Positions 23,100 through 34,010 of a stretch of DNA of 64,000 bases are shown piece by piece. Source of the stretch: Cryptomeria japonica. Lineage: Eukaryota; Streptophyta; Pinopsida; Cupressales; Cupressaceae. Numbering within the stretch: the first letter of the stretch is position 1; each line of letters opens with the position of its first letter. The translations under genes and the position numbers were made by a program. Location: the NCBI RefSeq assembly GCF_030272615.1, contig NC_081413.1, positions 719,037,867-719,101,866 on the forward strand, given 5' to 3'. The notes beneath the pieces were generated by a model, which was given only the letters and a program-made list of their open reading frames with translations, had not been told where the DNA came from and searched no databases.

Positions 23100-24965
23100 T
23101 TGATGACAAACTGCTTCAATCAAGTCTCTACCAGAGGGGCAAAAACCCCTAACTTGTCTCTCAAATACTCAAATGATTCCTTAGACAACAATTTAGTGAA
23201 TATGTCTGCAATCTGTTCTTTAGTGTTCACATAAACTAGTTTGACTTCCTTTTCTTCTACCTTGTCCTTCAGAAAGTTATACTTTATTGATATATGCTTA
23301 GTCTTAGAGTGAAATACCGGATTCTTAGACATGTCAATAGTTGTAGAGTTATCACAATAGATAACTACCCATTCACTACAATTTACCCTGATATCCTTCA
23401 ACATTTGCTTCATCCACAAGACTTGAGTGCAATTAGTTGCTACTGCAACATACTTAGCTTCTGCAGTAGATAAAGAAATGCATGACTATTTTTTGTTGAT
23501 CCATGAAACTAGTTTCTTTCCTAGAAAGAAAGCTCCAGCAAAAGTTCTCTTCCTGTCATCAGTATCTCCCACCTAATCTAAGTCAGTATATGCGCATAAA
23601 GTGAAATCATCATTTTTAGAATACCATAAACCATATTTTGTTGTTCCTTGCAAATACCAGAATATCCTCTTTACTACACATTCATGATTTTCTTTAGGAT
23701 TACTTTGATATCTTGAAACAATAATTACTGCATTCATAATATCCAGTCTAGTCTGAGTTAAATACAACAGACCACCAATCATAGCCTTATACCTTGTCAG
23801 ATTTACCAGTGTAGAAGTATCCTTGATAGATAATTTCTCACTTATCACCATGGGAGTACTTACTGGTTTGGAATTTTCCATACAAAACTTCTTAAGCAAT
23901 TCCCTCAGATACCTAGTTTGACAGATAAAAGAGCCTTTGTCAGTTTGAGCAATCTGCAAACCTAAGAAAAATCTCATCTCACCAATTGTGGACTTTTCAA
24001 ATTCATTCTTCATATTGTTAGCAAATTCCATGTAAATTTATCTTCTCCTCCAAAAATGATATCATCAACAAATACTTCAATAACCAGAATATCATTATCA
24101 GTGATCTTATAATATAAATTATGATCCGCACTGCCTTTAGTAAAACCAAGCTTCAGAAGATATTTATCCAACCTTGCATACCAAGCTCTAGGAGCCTATT
24201 TCAATCCATATATAACTTTCTTCAATCTGCAAACCATATCTTTATCATGTGTCAGTGAAAATACACCAGGTTGCTCAATGTATACTTCTTCTTCAAGTTC
24301 ACCATTCAAAAATGCACATTTAACATCCATTTGATAAACCTTATAGTTCTTATAAGCTGCATAGGCAAGAAATAGTCTAACAGCTTCAATTCTAGCTACA
24401 TGTGCAAATGTCTCACCATAATCAATTCCTTCCATTTGAGAATATCCTTTACAAACCAATCTAGCCTTGTTTCTTACAACTTGACCATCCTTATTCAGTT
24501 TATCCTAAAAACCCATTTAGTTCCAATAACATTCTTATTTATAGGCCGGGAACTAAAGTCCAAGTTTCATTCTTTTCTATCTAATCTAAATTCATCTTTA
24601 ATAGCCTTTAACCAATTTTCATCCTTACAAGCTTCAATAACAGATTCCAGTTCAACTTGAGAAATAAGACATACCTCTTCATTTATCAGTCTTCTTCTTA
24701 TCATAACTCCCTTTTCCCTATCTCCAATGATTTGATCTTCAGAATGATTTAATCTTACATAGCTTGGTGTTTTCTGAACTTCAGGTTCACTGCTCTGATC
24801 ATCAGTGATAGTTGAATTTTGTGATTGTGCCAGTGTAACTATCTTAGTTTTCTGTACCAATTGAGGCATTGTTGGTTCAATTATGATCATTTCCATTGTC
24901 GGTTCGCTGTCATATGATCTAGAATGATTTTTGTACTCCTCATCCACTTTCGCATTAGCACTCTC
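23100..24965 (-). pseudogene. RT-RNase H and integrase C-terminus of copia P
   Basis: From high to low coordinate: integrase tail ESANAKVDEEYKNHSRS, linker VRLNHSEDQIIGDREKGVMI (24947-24567), RT start NVIGTKWV with a frameshift, then [20 protein letters not shown] and [20 protein letters not shown] (24459-24196), the FVDDIIFGG region near 24050, KSTIGEMRFFLGLQIAQTDK (24031-23573) and the RNase H block VYVNTKEQIADIFTKLLSKE, ending in VFAPLVET. Stops occur near 24195 and 23572. The conserved TFAPVA block reads TFAHVA here. Confidence 0.88.
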
Positions 24966-26015
24966 TGTTAGGTCCCGAGAGCAACTGAGAGGGGGGGTGA
25001 ATCAGTTGTCCAATAAATACAAACCAAAACTAACTTAACCAAACTTAATGCTTATTGCCAGTAAACAGTGGACAGTTTAATAGTTAATTACAATACCGGT
25101 AAAGTTTAATGCATGAAATAGAAAGACAAATAACATACACAACACATAACACAGATATTTGTACGTGCAAACCCTATAAGGGCAAAAAACCATGGTGGGA
25201 AACCTTACCCACAATCAGATGATACTACTGCAAATAGTATGTGTATACAATATGGAGTCTGCACATGTAGAAAGGCCAACTACCTAGAGCTCACTGCTCA
25301 ATCACAAAATGGGAGTCACACTGACTACAATTGGATGGTTAAATCCAATGATAATGTACTGCTCAAAATAACATCTTCATATGTTGGATTCAGTACCGGT
25401 TAATCTCTTATTTGCCTTCTTCAAACCTTCCTTCAATCTTGAATGATGTCTGTGTGTATAGCTCTACTTATATTCACATATACCGAATATTACAACCTTA
25501 TAAACCTTTTTTGCAATCCCTTATTAATCTCATAAATGAGATCTTACATTTACACCATAACCTAAGACCAAATGAGTAGGTCAGCTCACTGAAAGATATT
25601 ACAATAAAATCAATTACAAATGAATCAATATGCGATGCATGATGTTGACTCAATGCATTTACAATAACAATAAATCATCTTCATAACGGGTCATGCTGAT
25701 CTGGAATAGATATGCTTGCCAGTCCATAACCTAGACCTATTCGCCGATAACAAAAAATATGCAAACCCGATTAGATCAATAATCAAATCACCAAAACCAA
25801 GTGTCCAAACAATGTCTTCGACATAACTAAGTAATCTCCAAGTCATTCCAAGTGTCAGTGAACAATATAACCTATCAGTGAACCAAATACCAATGACTGT
25901 GCATAAGTCATTGAGAATGCCGGTGAATATAACCAAAGATCTCCAAGTGCTGATAAGTGTTGACAAGTGTTGACATCAATGACAAAACCATATCAACATA
26001 TCCAAAATACCAAAA
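24966..26015 (-). repeat. 3' LTR of copia O
   Basis: 1050 bp; on the minus strand it starts TTTTGGTATT (decayed TGTTGGTATT) after the tract AAAGGGGGATAT and ends GGGACCTAACA. It contains the TTGTCATTGATGTCAACAC motif and the conserved TTTTTTGCCC...TTTGCACG module near 25185-25155. Closest relatives in the window are B and C1. Confidence 0.9.
24982..25008 (-). other. U5 hairpin of LTR O
   Basis: CAACTGA (24982-24988) pairs with TCAGTTG (25002-25008) around a seven-G (minus strand C) loop. Confidence 0.6.
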
Positions 26016-26390
26016 ATATCCCCCTTTGGCATTGATGGCAACACAAGATGTAAAAACCATCAAAGTGTCAAAATAGAAATGCCAAAAACCAAAAACGAAC
26101 AATCTCCCAAAGAGATCATTAACCAGAAATCAAAATACATAATATCTCCCCCCCTAGGAATAACCTCCCCAAAAGATAAAGTGTTTTTCCATAGATATCT
26201 CTCCCCTTTTGACATCAAATGCTAAAGTAATACAAAACCAAGTACAATCAGTTCAAAGAACTTGTCACGAAATACCAACTTATCAATTTATCCAACTACT
26301 CCCCTGAGAAGTAGTTCTCCTCATCAAAGCCAGAAAAATATTTCTCTGTTAATTCTGTCATTTGATGACAATCATCAACTATCTAAGTCT
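26016..26390 (-). promoter_or_regulatory. Polypurine tract and spacer before the 3' LTR of O
   Basis: The tract AAAGGGGGATAT (minus strand, 26016-26028) abuts the LTR. More purine runs on the minus strand lie near 26150, 26165, 26200 and 26298. Confidence 0.6.
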
Positions 26391-27132
26391 CTACCGGTGG
26401 GGTATAACCCCAAGCTTCTCTTTGAGATATTCAAAAGATTCTTTAGGTAAAGGCTTGGTAAAGATATCTGCAATCTCCTCTTTAGTATTCACATAAACCA
26501 ATTTCACTTCTTTTTCTTCAACATTCTCTTTTAGAAAATTGAATTTGATAGAAACATGTTTATTTTTTGAGTGAAATATTGGATTCTTAGATATATCAAT
26601 TGCTACCATATTATCACAGTAAATTGTTATAGGTTCCTTGCATTTTACCTTTATGTCCTTCAACATTTGCTTGATCCATAATACCTGTGTATAGTTAGTT
26701 GTTGTTGCAACATATTCTGATTCTGCTATTGATAAAGATGTACAACTTTGTTTCTTTCTCAACCATGAAATTAATTTGTGACCAAGAAAAAATGCTCTGT
26801 CAGTGGTTTTTTTTCTGTCATCTACATTTCTTGCCCAATTTGCGTCTATGTATGCACATAAATTAAAGTATTCATCTCTAGGATGCCATAAAACAAGATT
26901 TGTAGTTCCTTGTAGATACCAGAAAATCCTTTTTACTACTGATTCATGATTTTCTTTAGGATTACTCTGAAATCTTGAAACAATACATATTGCATTCATA
27001 ATATTAGGTCTTGTTTGTGTCAAATACAGTAAACCTTATATCATAGACTTGTACCTAGTCAGATTAACAGGTGTTGATTCATCCTTCAAAGATAGTTTAT
27101 CAGTTGTAGTCATAGGTGTGCTTACCGATTTT
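26391..27132 (-). pseudogene. RT C-terminus and RNase H of copia O (3' piece)
   Basis: From the C1 insertion point the frame reads SVSTPMTTTDKLSLKDEST, then MTQTRPNIMNAICIVSRFQS, DDRKKTTDRAFFLGHKLISW, SIAESEYVATTTNYTQVLWI and VNTKEEIADIFTKPLPKESF, ending GVIPHR (27023-26391 is open). The stop before MTQTRP comes from GGA to TGA-like decay. The DEDD-type RNase H positions look largely preserved. It joins the 48.9-47.97 kb piece across the nested elements. Confidence 0.88.
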
Positions 27133-27137
27133 GAGTT
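27133..27137. other. Target-site duplication GAGTT, left copy (C1)
   Basis: GAGTT also occurs at 47969-47973 immediately after the C1 3' LTR. Joining the flanks restores continuity between the two RT pieces of O. Confidence 0.9.
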
Positions 27138-27592
27138 TGTTGGTATTTTGGTATGGTTTTGTCATTGATGTCAACACCTACTTTGTAGATCCAACAACAT
27201 TCACAGGCAAGCAAGTAAACTGTGCAACAGTTACTGGTATATGGTTCACCAACAGGATATATTGTTCACCGATACCTGGAATGATATGGAAGACACTTGG
27301 TAATGTCGAAGACATCATGTGGACACTTTGTTTTGAAGAATTAATCATTGGTATATTCATATTTGCATATTTGCTTTTACCGGCAAATAGGTTCGGGTTA
27401 TCTAGGGTTACACCGGTAGGTTTATCTTTTCCAGATCAACATGGCACGCTATGGAGATGATTTATTATTGTTGTAAATGCATTAAGATGACATGTTCAAT
27501 CAGTTATTGCATTGGATATTATATTGTTTGTAAAAATGTTTTATTGTAATATCTTGTAGAGCTGACCTACTAAAATTGGTCTTAGGGTATGG

Positions 27593-27599
27593 TATAAAT
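27593..27599 (+). promoter_or_regulatory. TATA-like box in C1 LTR
   Basis: TATAAAT within GGTATGGTATAAATG; conserved in the 3' LTR near 47370. Transcription start not determined. Confidence 0.35.
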
Positions 27600-28138
27600 G
27601 TAAGATCTTATTTGTAAGATCAAGTGGGGAATGCGAAAAATAATTAAGTGAAGGTATATGCGAGATCAAGCAGGGATATACATGAAGACATCATTTGAAG
27701 GTGAAGGTAGGTTTTTGTAGAAGCATATCAACATTACACTAGTACTGAATGCAGCATATGAAGATGCTATTTTGTGCAGTACATTCTTATTGGATTTAAC
27801 CATCTAGCTGTAGTCAGTGTGACTCCCATTTTGTGATTGAGCAGTGCGCTCTAGGTTGTTGGTCTTTCTGCATGTGCAGACCCCATTTATGTACACTTAC
27901 TATCTACAGTAGTATCATTTGATTGTGGGTAAGGTTTCCCACCGTGGTTCTTCCCCTTACAGGGTTTCCATGTACAAATATTGGTGTCATGTGTTGTGGA
28001 TGACTTTGTGTTTATGTTTCATGCATTAATCCTTATCGGTATAGCAATTTACAGTTAACACTGTCTACCGGCATAATTAACTGGTTTACCAGTATTAAGC
28101 ATTAAGTTGGTTAATAAGTTTTTGGTTTCAATTTATTA

Positions 28139-28172
28139 GACAACTGATTCACCCCCCCACCTCTCAGTTGTC
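28139..28172 (+). other. U5 hairpin of C1 5' LTR
   Basis: GACAACTGA (28139-28147) pairs perfectly with TCAGTTGTC (28164-28172); the loop is ttcacccccccacctc. It ends 14 bp before the LTR end and 16 bp before the PBS. Confidence 0.7.
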
Positions 28173-28188
28173 TTCGGGACCTAACAAT

Positions 28189-28200
28189 TGGTATCAAAGC
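28189..28200 (+). promoter_or_regulatory. Primer-binding site of C1
   Basis: TGGTATCAAAGC, one change from the initiator tRNA-Met complement TGGTATCAGAGC, 2 bp after the LTR. Confidence 0.8.
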
Positions 28201-28242
28201 CTAGTCCTCTTTTGCAGAAGTTTAACAACTTGAGAAGATCCA

Positions 28243-29325
28243 ATGTCTACTAATTATTTCAGGAAGGACAGTCCTAAACTTGATGGAACCAACTATGGAA
28301 TATGGAAGATCAGAATGGAGACACATTTGAATTGCATTGGTAAAGACATCTAATAAGTTACTAAGAATGGTTATACTGATGTTGTAGCTAGTCAGACTGC
28401 TCCAACTACATTAGCTAAAGATGAAGAGAATGATTACAAAGCAAGAGAAGCACTTTTGAGCACATTATCAGATCAACAAATCATGGGATTATCAGATAGG
28501 TCTACTGCTAAAGCTATTTGGGATCACTTGGAAACACTGAATGAAGGAGATTCAAGAGTCAAAATTGCAAAACTTGAAAGCTTCCAAGTCAGGTATGAAC
28601 ATCTGAAAATGGAAGAAGATGAAAGGATTTCTACTTTTATGGAAAGAGTAAATGAAATTGTTTTGAGTATTAAATGTTGTGGAGGAACCTTGAGTGAGGA
28701 TGAAATTATTTCAAAAATCTTAAGAGGTTTGCCACCGGCATATAAAATGAAGGTTACTGCTATAAATGAGTTGAGAACAATGCCTAACACATCAGTAACT
28801 AGGGCTACATTGATTGGAAAACTTTCAGCCTTTAAAATTGAGGAATTTGGTCATGTTGCTACTATAAAGACTGATTTGGCCTTTAAAGAATCAACATCAT
28901 CTACTCCATCATTTGACAAATCAAACTGGAGAGCCTTTTATGCAAGAGAACTTGAAGAATCCAGAAAGGAGAATGAAGAGCTTGAAGAACTTGAAGCACT
29001 ATTTGCAAGAAAAATGCCAAAAGGTCCAATTGGAAGTAAGTATGAAGGTAAAGAACCCTTTAAATGTTTTAACTGCAATAAGATTGGTCATATGGCTTCA
29101 AGATGCCCTGATAGACATGCTAGACTAAGAGAAGAAGCTAGAAGAACATACAAGCCTAATTCTGAATATCAGAGATACAGATTTAAAAAGAACAAAGATA
29201 AATCTTGTTACATTGTTGATGAAGGTGTGACTGATGATTCTAATGAGGATCCAACAGACAATGGATGGGTTTTTGTTGCTATAATAGAAGATCAACCAAC
29301 ACCTACTGCTCAACCGGTAGAACAA
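28243..29325 (+). pseudogene. gag: gag of C1
   Basis: ATG 28243 (MSTNYFRKDSPKLDGTNYGI) opens the frame, which has two adjacent stops at 28351-28356 and then stays open to 29490. It has the UBN2-type gag block (DQQIMGLSDRSTAKAIWDHL, RISTFMERVNEIV, LRTMPNTSVTRATLIGKLSA) and an intact CCHC zinc knuckle CFNCNKIGHMASRC near 29065-29106. Apart from the early double stop this is the best-preserved gag in the window. It would coat element RNA in cytoplasmic particles. Confidence 0.92.
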
Positions 29326-29622
29326 GCCCTAGAAGATAAAGTTGAAACAAAGGATGAATGGATTATTGACTTAGCATGCTCACATCATATGACTAGAGAC
29401 AAAGGTAAATTCTTGAACTTTCAAGAAGATAATGGAGGTTTAGTAAGATTTGGAGATGACAAAGCCTATTCAATCAAAGGTAAGGGTTGAATATCTCTTG
29501 ATGGTAAGCATAACACTGAGAATGTCTACTATGTTGAAGGATTAAAGCATAATATTTTAGGTGTTGGTCAATTAGTTGAGAAGGGATTTCAGTTACAATT
29601 TAAAAATGGAAAATGTAAAATC
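29326..29622 (+). pseudogene. Protease of C1
   Basis: WIIDLACSHHMTRDKGKFLN corresponds to the protease active site, but the expected DSG is DLA. The C-terminal blocks GGLVRFGDDKAYSIKGKG and VYYVEGLKHNILGVGQLVEK flank a TGA at 29488-29490. The frame is continuous with gag and integrase. Confidence 0.85.
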
Positions 29623-30600
29623 ATGAATAGAACTGGTTTGGAAATTGCAACCGGTAATCAAACTAGAGGCAATATCTTTCATTTGAATAATAATGAAAAG
29701 GCATGCTTAATTGCACATATAGATGAAAGTTGGTTATGGCATAAGAGATTATGTCATGTAAACTTTGATTACATGGTAAAAATCAGTACTTCTAAGGCAG
29801 TTAGAGATCTACCTAAAATTGTGAAACCTCAGAATACAATTTGTAAGGAATGTCAATTTGGAAAACAAGTTAGAGCTAGTTTCAAAAGTATTCCAAAAAA
29901 ATCCAATAATGCTCTTGATTTAATTCACATTGATTTATGTGGTCCAGCTAGAACTAGAAGCTTACAAGGTGATAGATATTTCATGTTGATTATTGATGAA
30001 TATTCTAGAATGTTTTGGGTTACTTTTCTCAGAGAGAAATCAGAAGCACTTGGGAAGTTCAAACTATTCAAAGCAATGGTTGAAAATGAAACCGGTAAGA
30101 AAATCAAATGTTGAAGATCAGATCAAGGAGGAAAATTCACATCTAAGGAATTTAATACATTCTGTGAAGTGAATGGAATTAGAAGATAGTTATCAGCACC
30201 TCAGACACCATAGCAAAATGGAGTTGTTGAAAGGAAAAATAGAACTATCTTGGATGCAGCAAGAAGTATGTTATCAGAAGCAAATCTACCACATGTGTAT
30301 TGGAGAGAGGTAGTTAGCATTGCTGTCTATACATTCAACAAAGTTCACATCAAAGGTGAAACCGGTAAGACCCCTCATGAACTATGGTTTGGTAACACTC
30401 CTACTCTTAAGTATTTCAGAATTTTTGGAAGTAAATGTTATACTAGAAGAGATGAGTATATTAGCAAATTTGATCCTAGAAGTGATGAAGGAATATTTAT
30501 TGGTTATTCATCTAAGAGCAAGGTATATAGATGTTTTAATAAACGATTGTAGAAAATTGTTGAGAGTACAAATGTAAATATTGATCAACATTTCAGAGGA
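29623..30600 (+). pseudogene. Integrase of C1
   Basis: The zinc-binding LWHKRLCHVN...CKECQFGKQ motif is complete. The core has DLIHIDLCGP and RSDQGGKF (Glu after GG replaced by Lys, which is not itself a catalytic position) and ends with QNGVVERKNRTILDAARSML. In-frame stops lie at 30112-30114 (before RSDQGG), 30187-30189, 30211-30213 and 30550-30552. All pieces are in the same frame as gag. Confidence 0.9.
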
Positions 30601-32424
30601 ACTTCAAGATATATAGACTCTGAACCGGCAACAGAAATTCTGACAAATGAACCTATACTAAATCCACTGGTATAGAATGAAGATCCAGTTACCCTAGTAT
30701 CATTAGAAGATTCCACAATAATTGAAGAACAACAACAAACTAAGACACCCCGGTATGTAAGATTGAATCATTCTGAAGATTAGATAATTAGAAATAAATT
30801 TAAAGGAGTTATGACAAGAGGAAGATTGGCAAATGAAGAGGTATGTCTTATTTCTCAAATTGAACCATCATCTATCAATGAGGCATGTGAAGACAAATTT
30901 TGGATTAAAGCTATGGAAGAAGAATTAGGACAAATTGAGAAAAATAATACTTGGACATTAGTTCCCCGGCCTAAAGATAAAAATGTAATTGGAACCAAAT
31001 GGGTATTTAGAAAAAAACTTAATGAAGATGGTAAGGTTGTCAGAAATAAAGCAAGACTAGTGTGTAAGGGATATTCTCAGAAAGGAGTTGACTACAATGA
31101 AACATTTGCACCGGTAGCCAAAATTGAGGCAGTTAGATTATTCTTGGCCTTTGCAGCCCACAAGAATTACAAAGTTTATCAAATGGATATCAAATGTGCA
31201 TTCTTGAATGGAGATCTTGAAGAGGAAGTCTATATTGAACAACCTGATGGATTTTCCTTGATAGATGACAATGATATGGTTTGTAGATTAAGAAAAGCCC
31301 TGTATGGATTAAAACAAGCTCCAAGAGCTTGGTATGCAAGATTGGATAAGTATCTTTTAAAGATTGGTTTTACTAAAGGAAATGCAGATAGCAATTTATA
31401 TTACAAAGTAACTAATGATGACATTTTGATTATGGAAGTATTTGTTGATGATATAATCTTTGGAGGAGAAGATGAATTATGCAAAGAATTTTCTCTTGAA
31501 ATGCAGCATGAATTTGAAATGTCTATGATCGGAGAAATAAAATTCTTTTTAGGATTGCAGATTTTACAGACTGATAAAGGCATATTTTTGAGTCAATCTA
31601 AGTACTTGAAAGAACTACTTAAGAAATTTGGGATGGAGAACTCTAAACCGGTAAGCACACCTATGACTAAAAATGACAAATTATCTCAAAGGGATGAATC
31701 TACACCTATTAATCCAACTAGATACAAATCTATGATAGGAGGTTTACTATATTTGACTCAAACTAGACCTGATATTATGAATGCAGTATGTATAGTTTCT
31801 AGATTTCAGAGTAATCCTAGGGAAAATCATGAATCAGCAATAAAAAGGATTTTCTGGTACTTACAAGGCACAAAAAATCTTGGATTATGGTATCCTAAAG
31901 ATGAAAATTTTGATCTATATGCATACACAGATGCAAATTGGGCAGGAGATGTGGATGATAGAAAAAGCACCACTGGAGGAGCATTCTTTCTTGGAAAGAG
32001 ATTAGTTTCTTGGTTAAGTAAGAAATAGAGTTGTACATCTTTATCAACAGTAGAATTAGAATATGTTGCAGCAGCAACAAATTGTACATAGGTACTTTGG
32101 CTTAAGCAGATGTTGAAAGACATAAAGGTAAAATGCAAGGAACCTATTACTATATATTGTGATAACACTGCATCAATTGATATATCTAAGAATCCAGTAT
32201 TACATTCTAAAAAAAACATGTTTCTATCAAACTGAATTTTCTAAGGGAAAATGTTGAAGAAAAGGAGATAAAACTGGTTTATGTGAATACTAAAGAACAA
32301 CTTGTAGATATTTTCACAAAACCTTTGCCTAAGGAAACTTTTGAGTATCTCAGAGATCAGCTCGGAGTCATCCCTCCACTGGTAGAGACTTAGATAGTTG
32401 ATGATTGACATCAACCAGCAGAAT
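30601..32424 (+). pseudogene. RT-RNase H of C1, first copy
   Basis: The linker VRLNHSED and ORF 30811-32028 carry [60 protein letters not shown], catalytic [11 protein letters not shown] and the RNase H start DLYAYTDANWAGDVDDRKST. A TAG at 32026-32028 stops the frame before SCTSLS; the rest continues to a frameshift near 32210 and the pol end at 32390. From about 30844 this segment is repeated at 32425. It is the only RT here that is open across all RT motifs. Confidence 0.9.
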
Positions 32425-34010
32425 TTTCTCTTATTTCTCAAATTGAACCATCGTCTATCAATGAGGCATGTGAAGACAAATTTTGGATTAAAACTATGGA
32501 AGAAGAATTAGGACAAATTGAGAAAAATAATACTTGGACATTAGTTCCCCGGCCTAAAGATAAAAATGTAATTGGAACCAAATGGGTATTTAGAAACAAA
32601 CTTAATGAAGATGGTAAGGTTGTCAGAAATAAAGCAAGACTAGTGTGTAAGGGATATTCTTAGAAAGAAGGAGTTGATTACAATGAAACCTTTGCACCAG
32701 TAGCCAGAATTGAGGCAGTTAGATTATTCTTGGTTTTTACAGCTCACAAGGACTACAAAGTTTATCAAATAGATATTAAATGCACATTTTTTAATGGAGA
32801 TCTTGAAGAAGAAGTATATATTGAACAACCTAATGGGTTTTCTTTGACAAATGACAATGATATGGTTTGCAGGTTAAGAAAATCTCTGTATGGATTGAAA
32901 CAAGCCCCAAGAGCTTGGTATGCAAGGTTGGATAAGTATCTTTTGAAGATTGGTTTTACTAAAGGAAATGTAGATAGAAATTTATATTACAAAATAACTA
33001 ATGATGATATCTTGATTATTGAAGTATTTGTTGATGATATAATCTTTGGAGGAGAAGATGGATTATGTAAGGAATTTTCTCTTGAAATGCAGCAAGAATT
33101 TGAAATGTCTATGATTGGAGAAATAAAATTCTTTTTAGGTTTGCAGATTTCTCAGACTGATAAAGGTATATTTTTGAGTCAATCCAAGTACTTGAAAGAA
33201 TTACTATAGAAATTTGGGATGGAGAACTCTAAACCGGTAAGCACACCTATGACTACAAATGACAAATTATCTCAAAGGGATGAATCTACACCTATTAATC
33301 CAACTAGATACAAATCTATGATAGGAAGTTTACTGTATTTGACACAAACTAGGCCTGATATTATGAATGTTGTATGTATTGTTTCTAGATTTCAGAGTAA
33401 TCCTAGGGAAAATCATGAATCAGCAGTAAAAAGGATTTTCCGGTACTTACAAGGCATGACAAATCTTGGATTATGGTATCCTAAAGATGAAAATTTTGAC
33501 CTATGTGCATACACAGATGCAAATTGGGTAGGAGATGTAGATGATAGAAAAAGAACCACTGGAGGAGCATTCTTTCTTGGAAAGAGATTAGTTTCTTGGT
33601 TGAGAAAGAAATAGAGTTGTACATCTTTGTTGACAATAGAATCAGAATATGTTGTAGCAATAACTAACTATACACAGGTATTGTGGCTTAAGCAATTGTT
33701 GAAAGTCATAAAGGTAAAATGCAAGGAACCCATTACTATGTACTGTGATAACACTGCAGCAATTGATATATCTAAGAATCTGGTATTACATTATAAAACA
33801 AAACATGTTTCTATCAAACTGAATTTTCTAAGGGAAAAAGTTGAAGAAAAGGAGATAAAACTGGTTTATGTGAATACTAAAGAACAACTTGCAGACATTT
33901 TCACAAAACCTTTGCCTAAGGAGACTTTTGAGTATCTCAGAGATCAGCTTGGAGTCATACCACCACCGGTAGAGACTTAGATAGTTGATGATTGTCATCA
34001 ACCGACAGAA
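32425..34010 (+). pseudogene. RT-RNase H of C1, second (tandem) copy
   Basis: This repeats 30844-32424 from TTATTTCTCAAATTGAACCA through the pol end (LGVIPPPVET at 33979). It again has RT motifs [34 protein letters not shown] and FVDDIIFGG, then RNase H ESEYVVAITNYTQVLWL and VNTKEQLADIFTKPLPKETF. Stops include 33207-33209 and 33612-33614, the latter at the same codon as in copy 1. By eye over 350 bp the copies differ at about 9 percent, more than the two LTRs of this element. Confidence 0.9.

Larger units (their letters stand above)
21553..24965 (-). mobile_element. Copia element P, 3' part only
   Basis: Minus-strand copia remnant inserted into the integrase of Q at 21552/21553. It has a 3' LTR, an RT-RNase H segment and an integrase C-terminus, then is cut at 24965 by the 3' LTR of element O. 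Its 5' half is missing from the far side of O, where V gag appears instead. Confidence 0.8.
27138..28186 (+). repeat. 5' LTR of C1
   Basis: Starts TGTTGGTATTTTGG, ends GGGACCTAACA. It has a TATA-like box (27593-27599), the CCCACCGTGG...TTTCCATG module near 27938-27973 and a perfect 9-bp terminal hairpin. Its length equals the reassembled 3' LTR exactly. Confidence 0.95.

Noticed and set aside
28187-28203. tRNA gene fragments at the TGGTATCA motifs
   Set aside because: They are 12-base primer-binding sites next to LTRs, with no cloverleaf.
28243-33980. Programmed readthrough or recoding at the many in-frame stops of C1
   Set aside because: Stops are scattered and often at Gln, Arg or Gly codons without a shared context; mutation decay is simpler.
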